Assembly (NCBI RefSeq): GCF_900104725.1 | Contig: NZ_LT629758.1 | Location: 10,210,001 to 10,274,000 of the forward strand | DNA from: Actinoplanes derwentensis | Lineage (GTDB): Bacteria; Actinomycetota; Actinomycetes; Mycobacteriales; Micromonosporaceae | Direction: 5' to 3' | Length of the DNA stretch: 64,000 nt | Shown: one piece after another, positions 24,412 through 32,876 of the stretch | Position numbering within the stretch: position 1 is the first letter of the stretch | Layout: the number at the start of each line of letters is the position of its first letter | The notes under the pieces: generated by a model | The model's input: the letters and a program-made list of their open reading frames with translations, nothing else | The model's database searches: none | Told to the model about the DNA's origin: nothing | Position numbers and translations under genes: made by a program

Positions 24412-25596
24412 TCATCCCGGGCCGAAATGCGGGAAGTAGTCGGCACATTCGCCGGTGCGGCGCACGTCCCATGTCGCGCAATGCAGCGATCCGCCGAACT
24501 CGTAGACGTTGCGGAACGGCACCGTGATCACCTCGAAGCCCTCGGCCCGCAACAGCCGGTGAACGCCGACCTCCGAATCCTCGCAGATGATGGTGTCCGG
24601 GCTGATGCTCAGCACGTTCATCGACAGCCACCTCGACGACTGGCAGTACTTCGGCATCTCGTCGTTGGTGGAGCTGGCCTCCGGCGCGTCCAGGAACCGC
24701 CAGTCGTTCTTCGTGAAGAAGGTCGCGTCCTCGTCCTTGATCGGCCGGTCCGGGTTGGTCAGGACCAGCCCGGGGCGCAACGGTACGAAGGTGCAGTCGA
24801 TGTGCGACGGAAAGAAGTCCAGCGGGAAGTGCACCGGATGGACGCGGAGGCCTCGCGGCTCCAGCTCCCGGCGCAGCCACGCGATGCCCGGCCGGTTGGT
24901 CGTCATCGACTCCTGGACGAAGACGTCCCGGCCCATCCTGGTCATGTCGGCGGCGTCGAAGACCGGCTCCTCCTGGCCGACGCAGAACTCGAACTCGTGC
25001 ATCCGGGCGAACCGCTCCTCCTGCGTCAGCTCCCAGAATTCCTCGCGGTACATGTCGTCGGCCATCGAGGGTTTCGGGGCCGCCGTCCAGATCATGCGGG
25101 GGTCGCGGTTCCAGTAGTCGCGGATGAGCCGGCGATACGGCAGGTATTCGAAGTACCGGGCCCGGCGCGACATCGTCGCCTCCAGGACCTGCCGGCCCAG
25201 GGTGATAACGACGTCGCGCGGGCAGACCGAACAGTACTGGGTGGGCACGTCGAACTCGGGCGTGCGCAGCGGATGGTCGAAGTTCACCACGTCCGGGCGC
25301 CGTACCACGATTCCACGATCGGCCAGCAGCGCGGACAGGTTGTCGAGTTCCTCATTGGCCCGGCGGATCGTCTCGGCGCTCTTCGGGCCGACCGGAAACG
25401 TCTCTCCCGGAGCCCGCGGGCCGCGGATCTGCGGCCGGTAGCCGGGCTCGGCCGGGTCGAAGCAGGCGCCGTCGGCCCGGCCGACCACGACCTCCTCGAG
25501 CGGGTCCCACTCGTTCCACGAGCTGACCACTGTGGGCACTTCCGGGCCGGAACTGCCGGCGAGGCCGGCATCGGTCGGGGACGTGGTCACGGACAT
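24412..25596 (-). CDS. Glycine-type amidinotransferase (PumN-like)
   Basis: A 394-residue L-arginine:amine amidinotransferase. Visible: VVSSWNEWDPLEEVVVGRAD near the N-terminus, MADDMYREEF, FPLDFFPSHIDCTFVPLRPG with the catalytic His, and the end VYEFGGSLHCATWDVRRTG with the catalytic Cys. These enzymes move the amidino group of arginine to an acceptor amine; glycine gives guanidinoacetate, the terminal acyl group of pseudouridimycin. ATG 25596 is preferred since GGGAG lies 7 nt upstream; ATG 25602 is too close. It is the last gene of the - strand operon, 118 nt after the TruD-like gene, so it may have its own promoter there. Confidence 0.88.
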   Translation of the reverse strand: MSVTTSPTDAGLAGSSGPEVPTVVSSWNEWDPLEEVVVGRADGACFDPAEPGYRPQIRGPRAPGETFPVGPKSAETIRRANEELDNLSALLADRGIVVRRPDVVNFDHPLRTPEFDVPTQYCSVCPRDVVITLGRQVLEATMSRRARYFEYLPYRRLIRDYWNRDPRMIWTAAPKPSMADDMYREEFWELTQEERFARMHEFEFCVGQEEPVFDAADMTRMGRDVFVQESMTTNRPGIAWLRRELEPRGLRVHPVHFPLDFFPSHIDCTFVPLRPGLVLTNPDRPIKDEDATFFTKNDWRFLDAPEASSTNDEMPKYCQSSRWLSMNVLSISPDTIICEDSEVGVHRLLRAEGFEVITVPFRNVYEFGGSLHCATWDVRRTGECADYFPHFGPG

Positions 25597-25714
25597 GTTC
25601 ATGCTCCCGTCGTGGTGTTGAGTGCCTGCGTCGCGCTGGGACACCCCGCGCCCGCCGGATGTTCCGGGCCGAGATCGACGGCCAACCTGTCGGATGGCAC
25701 GGCGGCGACAGGTG

Positions 25715-26764
25715 TCACAGCCGGCCCAGGAGCTGGCGGATCGCGGCGGTGGCGTACGACCCGGACGGCAGGAAGAACCGCAAGTGGACGCGGTAGCGGC
25801 CGGGCAGGCGGTCGTCCGGCTCCGACGCGCCCACGGCGATCGTCGTCTGCACCACGGTCGACCGGTGCGAAATCCGCGTCACCAGCTCGCCGTCGCGGAT
25901 GGTGTGCCGGGAGTACGGCAGTGCGGCGGCGGTGCCGAGGACGGCCACGGCGGCCTCGGTGGATCGCACGTAGCGGTACTCGAGTCCGTCGACAGTGAGG
26001 TCGAACAGCTCGTCCAGAGCAGCCTTGCCGGTCACCTCCCGCAGCGTCTCGTTCCACTGGTAGGACGCGTCGGCGGCTAGGTAGAAGGACGTCGTCCGCC
26101 AGTCCAGACCGGCGAAGAAGTCGGCCGGCCGACCGGTCCAGGCCGCGGCCGACGCGCTCTCCGGCGCGTTCAGCCCGATCAGCTCGGACAACGCCTGGTC
26201 CCAGTCGCCGGCCAGGATGGCCGATCCGACGAGGTGGGTCCGTTTGGGGCCGGCTGGCACGCCGAATCGCTGGGTGTCGTAGTAGTTGAGGTAGAACAGG
26301 GTGATCTTGCGGGCGTCGGCCAGTGCGGTGGCCCGAGCCTCGTCGAGATTGCGCAGCACGATGCGGAACGCGTTGCCCTCGAGGCCGCCGATCTGCAGTT
26401 CCTCGCGGCCGGCGCCGTACGGCAGCACCTCGAGCGACCGGTCCGGATCGGTGTCGAGGCGCCAGCCCTCACCGGTGACCGCCCCGGCCGGCACCGCGAT
26501 CACCTGCTGGGTGATGCCGTCCTCGTCCTTCAGGCCGCCGTAGGTCACGTCGGTCGAGGCGAGACCGAAGTGCTCGGCGACCAGGCGGATCGCCTCCATC
26601 GTGGTGTAACCGCGTTTGCGCAGCAGCAGATAGTGCTGGTCGGCATCCCCGTCGATCAGGTCGACCACGAGGGACTCCTGGACCACGAAGTCCGCCGGGG
26701 CGTACTTGAGGATCGGAGCCGTGCCGGCGCCGTTCGGTCCGACCTGCATAAGTTCGGGGGTCAT
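25715..26764 (-). CDS. TruD-family pseudouridine synthase (PumJ-like)
   Basis: A 349-residue TruD homologue. Seen: DFVVQE near the N-terminus, LLRKRGYTTMEAIRLVAEHF, the catalytic motif VTYGGLKDEDGITQQ with Asp at residue 80 (the same number as in E. coli TruD), and the family motif LNYYDTQRFGVPAGPKRTHL. In tRNA modification TruD makes pseudouridine-13. In pseudouridimycin and malayamycin-type pathways TruD-like enzymes supply the C-nucleoside. A copy lying inside a biosynthetic operon, coupled to the GMC oxidase (ATGA overlap), is strong evidence for the latter. The start ATG 26764 follows from that overlap. The C-terminal 150 residues are poorly conserved in TruD. Confidence 0.9.
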   Translation of the reverse strand: MTPELMQVGPNGAGTAPILKYAPADFVVQESLVVDLIDGDADQHYLLLRKRGYTTMEAIRLVAEHFGLASTDVTYGGLKDEDGITQQVIAVPAGAVTGEGWRLDTDPDRSLEVLPYGAGREELQIGGLEGNAFRIVLRNLDEARATALADARKITLFYLNYYDTQRFGVPAGPKRTHLVGSAILAGDWDQALSELIGLNAPESASAAAWTGRPADFFAGLDWRTTSFYLAADASYQWNETLREVTGKAALDELFDLTVDGLEYRYVRSTEAAVAVLGTAAALPYSRHTIRDGELVTRISHRSTVVQTTIAVGASEPDDRLPGRYRVHLRFFLPSGSYATAAIRQLLGRL

Positions 26765-28323
26765 ACCCGTACTCCTCCTTGTCGTGTGGTGTCCGACAAC
26801 AGCCGGAGCGCGGTGTGAGCGACCGCCATGACGGTCAGGTTGGTGTTGGCCCTGATCGGGTCGGGCAGGGCGGACGCGTCGGCCACGTACAGGCCGTCCA
26901 CGTGCCGTACGGAGAGATCGGGCCTCAGAACGGTGAGCGGGTCGTCCGCCGAACCCGCGCGGGCGGTGCCGACGGGGTGGTGGCCGGGCTGGACGTTGGC
27001 CAGGATCCAGGCGTCCAGGGCACTGTTGTCGGAAAGCGTGTCCTCGGTGGGCCGGTGGATCTGTTCGATCATCTCGGTGAACGGCTTCCGGCTGAGGATC
27101 CGGCACACCCAGCGGACACCCTCGCGGTGCCTGGCCAGATCCTCGGGGTGATCGGTGAAGCTGTAGGAGATGAACGGGTCTCGGCCACCGGGCGCTAGGT
27201 GCACGGTGCCCCGCGAGCCAGGGAGCATCAGGTTGGCGGTCAGCGACGACGCCACCGCGGACACCCAGGCACGGGCCAGATCGGGACGGTAGCTGGGCAG
27301 GTCGACATGGTTGATCAGGCAGAGCTGCATATCGTTGCGCCGGCTGCCCGGAGCCGTCGAGGTGTATCGCAGCAGGGCCTGTACACACGGCACACCATCC
27401 CGCTCGTCGAGATCGCGGAACAGGAACGGCACCGGGACCTGCGAGTGGTCGGCCAGGTTGGCGCCGACGCCGGGCAGGTCGGCGATCGGGACCACGCCGG
27501 CCGCCTCGATCTCGGCACGCGGGCCGAGGCCGGAACGCAACAGGACCACCGGGGTCCCGTACGCGCCGGCCGCCAGCACCACGGTCGGTGCGAGGGCGAC
27601 TCGCGCTTCCGGCAAACCGTCCGCTGTGTACTCGACGCCGACGGCGCGCCGCCCGGAGAAGACCACCCGGTCCACCGTGGCCCCGCTGAGCACCGTCAGG
27701 TTGTCGCGCGCCCTGGCCGGATCGAGAAAGACCAGCCGGGCCGAGAGCCGCCCGCCGTCCACCGTGAGGTTCAGCGGCGCCAGACCGACCCCGGTGGTGC
27801 CCGGCTCGTTGTGATCGTCGACCGCGGCGAACCCGAGCGCCTGGCAGGCCGCCACGAACGCCGCCGAGGCGTGGGTCAGCGTTGCCGCCGCCGGTCGCCG
27901 GATGGCCAGCGCACCATCCCGCCCGTGGTGTGGCCCGGCGAAGTCGGTGTCGCGTTCGAGGTCCCGAAACGAGCCCAGCAGGTGCTGCCAGTGCCACCAC
28001 GGCGCGTCCGGGGCCGACAGGGCGGCGAAGTCGGTTGGTTCGGGCCGCAGTGCGATGCAGCTGTTGATCTGCGAGGTACCGCCGACCACCCGTCCGCGGG
28101 GCAGCGGGATGCGCCGCCCGGCCGGCCCGTACGCGTTCAGCCCCCAGTCATGGGAGCCGAACGCCGGCGTCGTGCCGTCGTGCAGGTCGGCCGGCAGCGC
28201 CCGGACCGAGTAGTCCGGCCCCGCTTCGAGCAGCAGAACACGGTGGCGGGGATCCCGGGACAACCCGGCGGCGAGGACGCACCCGGCCGAACCGGCGCCG
28301 ACGACGATGTGCGTGAACGTCAT
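26761..28323 (-). CDS. GMC-family FAD oxidoreductase (PumI-like)
   Basis: A 520-residue glucose-methanol-choline oxidoreductase. FAD-binding IVVGAGSAGCVLAAGLS at residues 6-22, LLLEAGPD, the GMC signature GRVVGGTSQINSCIALR, VVLAAGAYGTPVVLLRSGLG, and the C-terminal catalytic region GHHPVGTARAG and VADASALPDPIRANTNLTVM. In pseudouridimycin the GMC enzyme PumI oxidises the 5'-hydroxyl of pseudouridine to the aldehyde. The ATG at 28323 overlaps the kinase stop, and its stop overlaps the TruD start, so substrate maker and oxidase are co-translated. Confidence 0.9.
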   Translation of the reverse strand: MTFTHIVVGAGSAGCVLAAGLSRDPRHRVLLLEAGPDYSVRALPADLHDGTTPAFGSHDWGLNAYGPAGRRIPLPRGRVVGGTSQINSCIALRPEPTDFAALSAPDAPWWHWQHLLGSFRDLERDTDFAGPHHGRDGALAIRRPAAATLTHASAAFVAACQALGFAAVDDHNEPGTTGVGLAPLNLTVDGGRLSARLVFLDPARARDNLTVLSGATVDRVVFSGRRAVGVEYTADGLPEARVALAPTVVLAAGAYGTPVVLLRSGLGPRAEIEAAGVVPIADLPGVGANLADHSQVPVPFLFRDLDERDGVPCVQALLRYTSTAPGSRRNDMQLCLINHVDLPSYRPDLARAWVSAVASSLTANLMLPGSRGTVHLAPGGRDPFISYSFTDHPEDLARHREGVRWVCRILSRKPFTEMIEQIHRPTEDTLSDNSALDAWILANVQPGHHPVGTARAGSADDPLTVLRPDLSVRHVDGLYVADASALPDPIRANTNLTVMAVAHTALRLLSDTTRQGGVRV

Positions 28324-28931
28324 CGCGGTGCCTCCGCGCCGGCCGGTTCGAGCGCATCGCGTACCCAGTCACTGAGCTGGGCCGGCGTGCGGAAGCGCCA
28401 GATCTGCGGCCCCGCCCGGCCCGGTGTGAGGACGGGCGCGAGGCTGTCACGCAACCGTCGTCCGCCCGAGGTCACGGCGTAGCGCAACGCGTGGTGGGGG
28501 TTCCACAGTACCGACAACATACCGCCCTCTCGATTGCCCGCCCACAGCACCTCGTGGTGGATCCGGCGCAACCAGCTCCGCAGGACCACACTGGTCGCGG
28601 TGACATGACACGGGTAGTCCAGCCAGATGACCAGGTCGGCGCGCTCGGTCAGCAACGGGATGACCTCGTCGTACTGCCACTCGGTCACCCAGCGAGGCCC
28701 GCTCAGCGCTGCCTCGGCGACCTGTGCCAGGTCGTCGCGCCGGGTCCAGCCGGGCCCGTAATAGAGGCTGTCCAGCTCGACCCGTTCCAGGCCGTGCGCC
28801 CGGGCCAGGCGGGCCGCCAGGGTGGTCTTGCCGGCACCGCTGGCGCCGGCCACGGCGATGCGGGCGTGCCGCTCGGTCAACCGGCCGGGCGACGTCGCCC
28901 GGGTGCCCGGCCGGCGTGCGCGCTCAGCCAT
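28320..28931 (-). CDS. Small P-loop nucleoside/nucleotide kinase (PumH-like)
   Basis: A 203-residue adenylate-kinase-like or topology-modulation-like P-loop protein: IAVAGASGAGKTTLAARLAR (P-loop at residues 29-36), ERVELDSLYYGPGWTRRDD, WVTEWQYDE and LVIWLDYPCHVTATSVVLRS. Such proteins phosphorylate small molecules. A kinase of this class lies in the pseudouridimycin cluster (PumH), role uncertain, perhaps preparing the uridine nucleotide or inactivating the product. ATG 28931 overlaps the end of the fusion gene by 8 nt; the upstream alternative at 28958 is less likely. Assignment to PumH is by class and context only. Confidence 0.8.
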   Translation of the reverse strand: MAERARRPGTRATSPGRLTERHARIAVAGASGAGKTTLAARLARAHGLERVELDSLYYGPGWTRRDDLAQVAEAALSGPRWVTEWQYDEVIPLLTERADLVIWLDYPCHVTATSVVLRSWLRRIHHEVLWAGNREGGMLSVLWNPHHALRYAVTSGGRRLRDSLAPVLTPGRAGPQIWRFRTPAQLSDWVRDALEPAGAEAPR

Positions 28932-31434
28932 CCGGGTCCTCGCAGACCGCCGCGTCAACCGCCGCCGCGACGAGGCCGGCCAAGGTCTTGACCCCCGATT
29001 CGTCGATGATCAGTGGTGGGATGGCCATCAGGTGCTGCCGTTGCCGGCGGAGAATGACGCCGGCCTCCCGGGCGAGCTTCTCGGCCCGCTCGGCGAGCGT
29101 CTCGGACGTGAATTCCACCGTGACGACCAGGCCGAGGCCTCGCACGTCGTGGACGCCGGGCAGGTCGGCCAGCGACTCCAGCAACACCAGCAGTTCGCCG
29201 CCGCGCGCCGCCGCGTTTTCGGCAAGCCGATCGGTCTTGAGTATGGCGAGCACCTCCAGGGCCACGGCGCAGGCGACCGCGTGCCCGCCGGTGGTGTGCC
29301 CGTAGCGGAGCACGTCGGGTGGCGTGGCGCTGTCGTAGCTGCGGAAGATGCGGTCGTCCGCGCTGGTCGCGGCGATCGGCACGAACCCGGCGCCCAGCCC
29401 CTTGCTGGTGGTGACGATGTCGGGAGTGATGCCCTCGTGCTCGAATCCGAAGATCCGGCCGGTCCGGCCGAGTCCACAGAAGACTTCGTCGAGAATGAGC
29501 AGCGTCCCGGTCTCGTCGCAGAGCCGGCGCAGCCCGGTGAGGAAGCCGCGCGGCAGGATGACACCGCCGCCGACGTTGAGCAACGCCTCGACGATGACGG
29601 CGGCGACCGGCTCGGCCAGCAGGGCGTCGGAGAAGAGCCGCAGCAACTCGTCCGCCGAGGCGTCGCGCAGCTCGCGAGCGTCGGTTGGCAGGGCGATCCG
29701 GGTGACAGGTACGGCGATCGGCAGGTCGGCGGTGTTGCCCGGCAGCCCGGTCAGCGACTTGGCGAGCAGGGTGCTGCCGTGATAGCCGTCGGCGAACGAC
29801 ACCAGGGCCGACCGTGGCTGCCCGATGTTGCGCCAGTAGTCATGGGCCATCTTCACGGCCAGTTCGGTCGCCTCGGAGCCGCTGTTGACGAACACGGTGT
29901 GCCAGGAGCGGCCGGCCGGGAGGAGATCGGCCAGCGCGACGGCGAGCCGTCGCGCCGGTTCGTGTGCGGCCACGCCGAGGTCGACGTGGCACAGCCGGCT
30001 CAGCTGGGCGGTGGCCGCCGCGACCAGCCGGGGCTCGCCGTGGCCGCAGTTGGCGTTGAGCGCGCCGGACATCGCGTCGATGTAGGTGTGCCCGGCCGCG
30101 TCGGTCAGGTGGTAACCGGTCCCGTAGTCGTAGACCGTCTTGCCCTCCTGCGCCGTCGCCGGGTTCCAGGGATGCCAGAGTGCCGTCATGGGTTCCTTCC
30201 GATCCTCGTTCGCCCACACGGCGGCTGTGCGCCACCAGGCGTCGTACGCAAGCAGCCGGTCCATGACCCGCGTTGATCCATCGATCTCGAACGAGATGTC
30301 GACCACGGCATCGGTCACCGCGTGCGGTCCGTCGAAAGACCGGCCGACCGCTCCGGCACCGCTGTAGCGCACCGTGCCCGGCACGGTGCAGCTCTCCGGC
30401 AGGGCGACCAGCGTGCCCCGGTGCGGTGGGAACCATCCCCAGCCGTGCCGCTGCCGCGGGGCGGCGGCGAAGCACTCGGCATGCGGCGCCAGGCCGAGCT
30501 GCTGCCGGATCGGTTCGCCGTAGAGGCTGACCCCGAAACTGCGTTCGTACGCCTCGGCGATGCCGGCACCGCCGGCCCGCGACGCGATCTCGCAGAGCAC
30601 CGGTTGACCGTCCGGGCGGACGAAGTACTCGGCGTGGAACGCGTGCATGCCCTCGGCCGGTGGCAGCGCGGCGACCACGCGGGCCGTCGTCGCCAGCAGC
30701 CGGGTGGTCAGGGGATCGGCCGGTGGCAACATCGCACTGAGGTTCGGCCGGGCCTGGTACATGGTTTCCCACTGCTGGTACAGGTAGCGCGACGGCCACG
30801 CCTGGACCATCGCGCCGTCGAGCATCAGGCCGTCGACGTGGAACATGTCGCCGACCACGAACTCCTCGACCAGAAACCGGTCCACGTCATCCAGCGTGGA
30901 CAGCAGGTGGTGCAAATCCGCGGGGGACTCGGCGACGTGGGTGTCCTTGGAGGCCACGCCGGCGACCGGCTTGACCACGAAGCGCCCGCCACGGCCGGTG
31001 AGCCGGGCCAGTCCCGGCGCGTCGGTGGCCATCGCCATGGCGGCGGTGCCGAGACCGGCCTCGGCGCAGTGCGACTTCATGACGAGTTTGTTCCGGTAGG
31101 CGACGGCGCTGGCCACACTCTGCCCCGGCAGGCCCAGGTCGGCCCGGACCTCGGCACAGCGGATCACGTCGACTTCGGTGGTCGACAGGAGCCGCTCGGC
31201 CCGAGAGCGGACGCAGGCGTCACGGATCAGTCCGGTGACCGCGGGGGCGTCATAGTCGTCTAGCACCGTCACCGCCACACCGGCGGCTCGCAGCGCAGCC
31301 ATCCCGCCGTCCGCGCCGATCGAGTGGTGAGAGGTCAGCAGCGTGACCGCCGCGCCGGACTCACGGATCCACCCGGCCAGCTCGAGCAGAATAGGCCGCC
31401 GGTTGACGAGCACGGCGGTGCTGACGGCGCTCAT
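28924..31434 (-). CDS. ATP-grasp ligase fused to class III aminotransferase
   Basis: An 836-residue two-domain enzyme. Residues 1-415 are an ATP-grasp carboxylate-amine ligase: YRNKLVMKSHCAEAGLGTAA, GRFVVKPVAGVASKDT, FLVEEFVVGDMFHVDGLMLD, and AEYFVRPDGQPVLCEIASRA for metal binding. Residues 416-836 are a class III PLP aminotransferase: YIDAMSGALNANCGHGEPRL, VNSGSEATELAVKMA, LILDEVFCGLGRTG with the PLP-contact Asp, and the Schiff-base Lys in TTSKGLGAGF. In pseudouridimycin separate proteins aminate the 5'-aldehyde (PumG) and make the amide bond. Here they are one chain, which implies the new 5'-amine is acylated by the same protein. ATG 31434 overlaps the preceding stop. Confidence 0.9.
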   Translation of the reverse strand: MSAVSTAVLVNRRPILLELAGWIRESGAAVTLLTSHHSIGADGGMAALRAAGVAVTVLDDYDAPAVTGLIRDACVRSRAERLLSTTEVDVIRCAEVRADLGLPGQSVASAVAYRNKLVMKSHCAEAGLGTAAMAMATDAPGLARLTGRGGRFVVKPVAGVASKDTHVAESPADLHHLLSTLDDVDRFLVEEFVVGDMFHVDGLMLDGAMVQAWPSRYLYQQWETMYQARPNLSAMLPPADPLTTRLLATTARVVAALPPAEGMHAFHAEYFVRPDGQPVLCEIASRAGGAGIAEAYERSFGVSLYGEPIRQQLGLAPHAECFAAAPRQRHGWGWFPPHRGTLVALPESCTVPGTVRYSGAGAVGRSFDGPHAVTDAVVDISFEIDGSTRVMDRLLAYDAWWRTAAVWANEDRKEPMTALWHPWNPATAQEGKTVYDYGTGYHLTDAAGHTYIDAMSGALNANCGHGEPRLVAAATAQLSRLCHVDLGVAAHEPARRLAVALADLLPAGRSWHTVFVNSGSEATELAVKMAHDYWRNIGQPRSALVSFADGYHGSTLLAKSLTGLPGNTADLPIAVPVTRIALPTDARELRDASADELLRLFSDALLAEPVAAVIVEALLNVGGGVILPRGFLTGLRRLCDETGTLLILDEVFCGLGRTGRIFGFEHEGITPDIVTTSKGLGAGFVPIAATSADDRIFRSYDSATPPDVLRYGHTTGGHAVACAVALEVLAILKTDRLAENAAARGGELLVLLESLADLPGVHDVRGLGLVVTVEFTSETLAERAEKLAREAGVILRRQRQHLMAIPPLIIDESGVKTLAGLVAAAVDAAVCEDPDG

Positions 31435-32657
31435 GCCTCGACCGAGTCGGGAAGCAGGAATTCGACGAACCGCTCGGGTGGCGAGAACGGGCGCATGAAC
31501 GCAGCCGCCTTGACGTCGCGATAGCCACGTTCCAGCGGATGGCCGGCGGTGTAGCTCCGGCCACCGCAGATCTGCATCGCCGCGTCGATGACCCGGTTCG
31601 CCGACCGCTCGACGACGATCGACGCGATCAGGCAGTCACGCAGCAGCGACCGGCCGACCGTGACATCGGCCCGGCGGGGTGCGGTGGAGCGGAACATGTC
31701 GTCGATGCGGACGAGCGCGTCGCGGAACACCGCGGTCGCTTCGGCGAGAGCGATGGTCAGCTCGGCCATCTGCCACTGCGTCACCACCGCGTCGGACCGG
31801 CCACGGGCCGACGGCGACGAACGGCCCTTGGCGAACTCGGTCAACGCCGTGTCCCGGGCGGCCTCGGCCATGCCCAGGTATGCTGCCACGATCGGGATGG
31901 ATGCGGCCGCACGACCCTCGAAGTCGGTCGGATCCGGGGTTCCCCACCGGCCGCCGGCTCGGACCAACCCGGCTGGCACGGCCACGTCGGCGAACCGGAC
32001 CGCACCGCTGCCGGAGCCGCGCAGGCCGAGCCCGCGCCAGTCGTCCAGCACGGTGACCCCGGGGGCATCGGCCCGGATCATGGCGGTCGCCATCTCGTAT
32101 CCGCCGTCGCGCTCGGCGCGCAGCCGCGTGTAGAAGTGGGTTGCCGCCGGGGAGTTGGATACTAAGATCTTGGTCCCGGAGATCACCCAGCCGTCCCCGG
32201 CCGGGCAGGCCGTGGTCGTCGGCCGCCACGCTTCGGCACCGGGCTCGGCGACAGCGGATCCCAGCACCATCAGCCGGCGGCCGATCTGGTCCAGCCACTG
32301 CTCCTGCGCCGGCCGGCTGCCCGGCTCGGCGGTCTCGACGGTCCGCGCGAAGTAGACCGCCAGTGCCAGGTGCATGGACACCGCCACACCGACCGATCCG
32401 TCCGCCGAGGCCAGTTGCTTGACCAGCAGCGAGACATCATGCAGCGAGGTGAGCCCGAGGCCGCCGGCGGCTGGCGGCGCGCTGACCGCTAGGACTCCCT
32501 CGTCGCGCAGCCGGGCCATACTCTCGGCCGCGAAGCGGCCCGCGGCATCGTTGGCGGCGGCCTGCTCGCTCAGGAACGGCGCTAGGCGACGGGCGGCCTC
32601 GACCGCCTCGCGTCCGGCGTCGGTCACCGGTTCGATCACACACTCGCCGGGTAGCAC
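31431..32657 (-). CDS. Acyl-CoA-dehydrogenase-like flavoprotein
   Basis: A 408-residue acyl-CoA dehydrogenase-fold protein: MARLRDEGVLAVSAPPAAGG, VGVAVSMHLALAV, the FAD site VLGSAVAEPGAEAWRP, GDGWVISGTKILVSNSPAAT and the C-terminal VIDAAMQICGGRSYTAGHPL. The catalytic Glu of beta-oxidation enzymes is not evident. Members in antibiotic clusters often act as flavin monooxygenases, including N-hydroxylases of amino-sugars. Pseudouridimycin needs one N-hydroxylation, so this is the best candidate here (inference). GTG 32657 has a perfect GGAGGAA 6 nt upstream and is preferred over ATG 32672. First large gene of the - strand operon. Confidence 0.85.
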   Translation of the reverse strand: MLPGECVIEPVTDAGREAVEAARRLAPFLSEQAAANDAAGRFAAESMARLRDEGVLAVSAPPAAGGLGLTSLHDVSLLVKQLASADGSVGVAVSMHLALAVYFARTVETAEPGSRPAQEQWLDQIGRRLMVLGSAVAEPGAEAWRPTTTACPAGDGWVISGTKILVSNSPAATHFYTRLRAERDGGYEMATAMIRADAPGVTVLDDWRGLGLRGSGSGAVRFADVAVPAGLVRAGGRWGTPDPTDFEGRAAASIPIVAAYLGMAEAARDTALTEFAKGRSSPSARGRSDAVVTQWQMAELTIALAEATAVFRDALVRIDDMFRSTAPRRADVTVGRSLLRDCLIASIVVERSANRVIDAAMQICGGRSYTAGHPLERGYRDVKAAAFMRPFSPPERFVEFLLPDSVEA

Positions 32658-32830
32658 TCGAAGTTCCTCCATCTGAACACGCGTCCGAGCGCGACGCCCG
32701 AACCGGCTGGTCGCTGCCATTCGGTGAAGTCTCCCCAGCGGTCACCTGGATACCGCCGTACGAGATAGCCGGCGCTCTCGCCGCGTATTGACCATCCGAG
32801 CGCACCGGCGATTTTGACTTCGGTCAGCAT
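32636..32830 (-). CDS. 64-residue Trp-rich small protein
   Basis: ATG 32830 opens 64 codons that overlap the start of the flavoprotein gene by 22 nt: MLTEVKIAGALGWSIRGES, YLVRRYPGDRWGDFTEW and VALGRVFRWRNFECYP. It has four Trp, many aromatic and basic residues, and third-position GC of about two thirds, all consistent with real coding. No Shine-Dalgarno is obvious; a hairpin lies directly upstream. Family not recognised. It may be a coupled small subunit of the flavoprotein, or a leader. Confidence 0.5.
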   Translation of the reverse strand: MLTEVKIAGALGWSIRGESAGYLVRRYPGDRWGDFTEWQRPAGSGVALGRVFRWRNFECYPASV

Positions 32831-32836
32831 CGGGAA

Positions 32837-32876
32837 GGTGACTTCGTCACCAGGGAACCGTCATTGTCATTGACGG
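32837..32876. promoter_or_regulatory. Two adjacent dyads in the leader of the - strand operon
   Basis: GGTGACTTCGTCACC (32837-32851, 6-bp arms, 3-bp loop) and CCGTCATTGTCATTGACGG (32858-32876, 6-bp arms) lie just upstream of the 64-residue ORF. They could be an operator pair or an RNA structure that hides the ribosome site. Confidence 0.45.

Noticed and set aside
27882..28482. Long + strand frame opposite the GMC oxidase and kinase genes
   Set aside because: Shadow frame of two clearly identified genes on the other strand.
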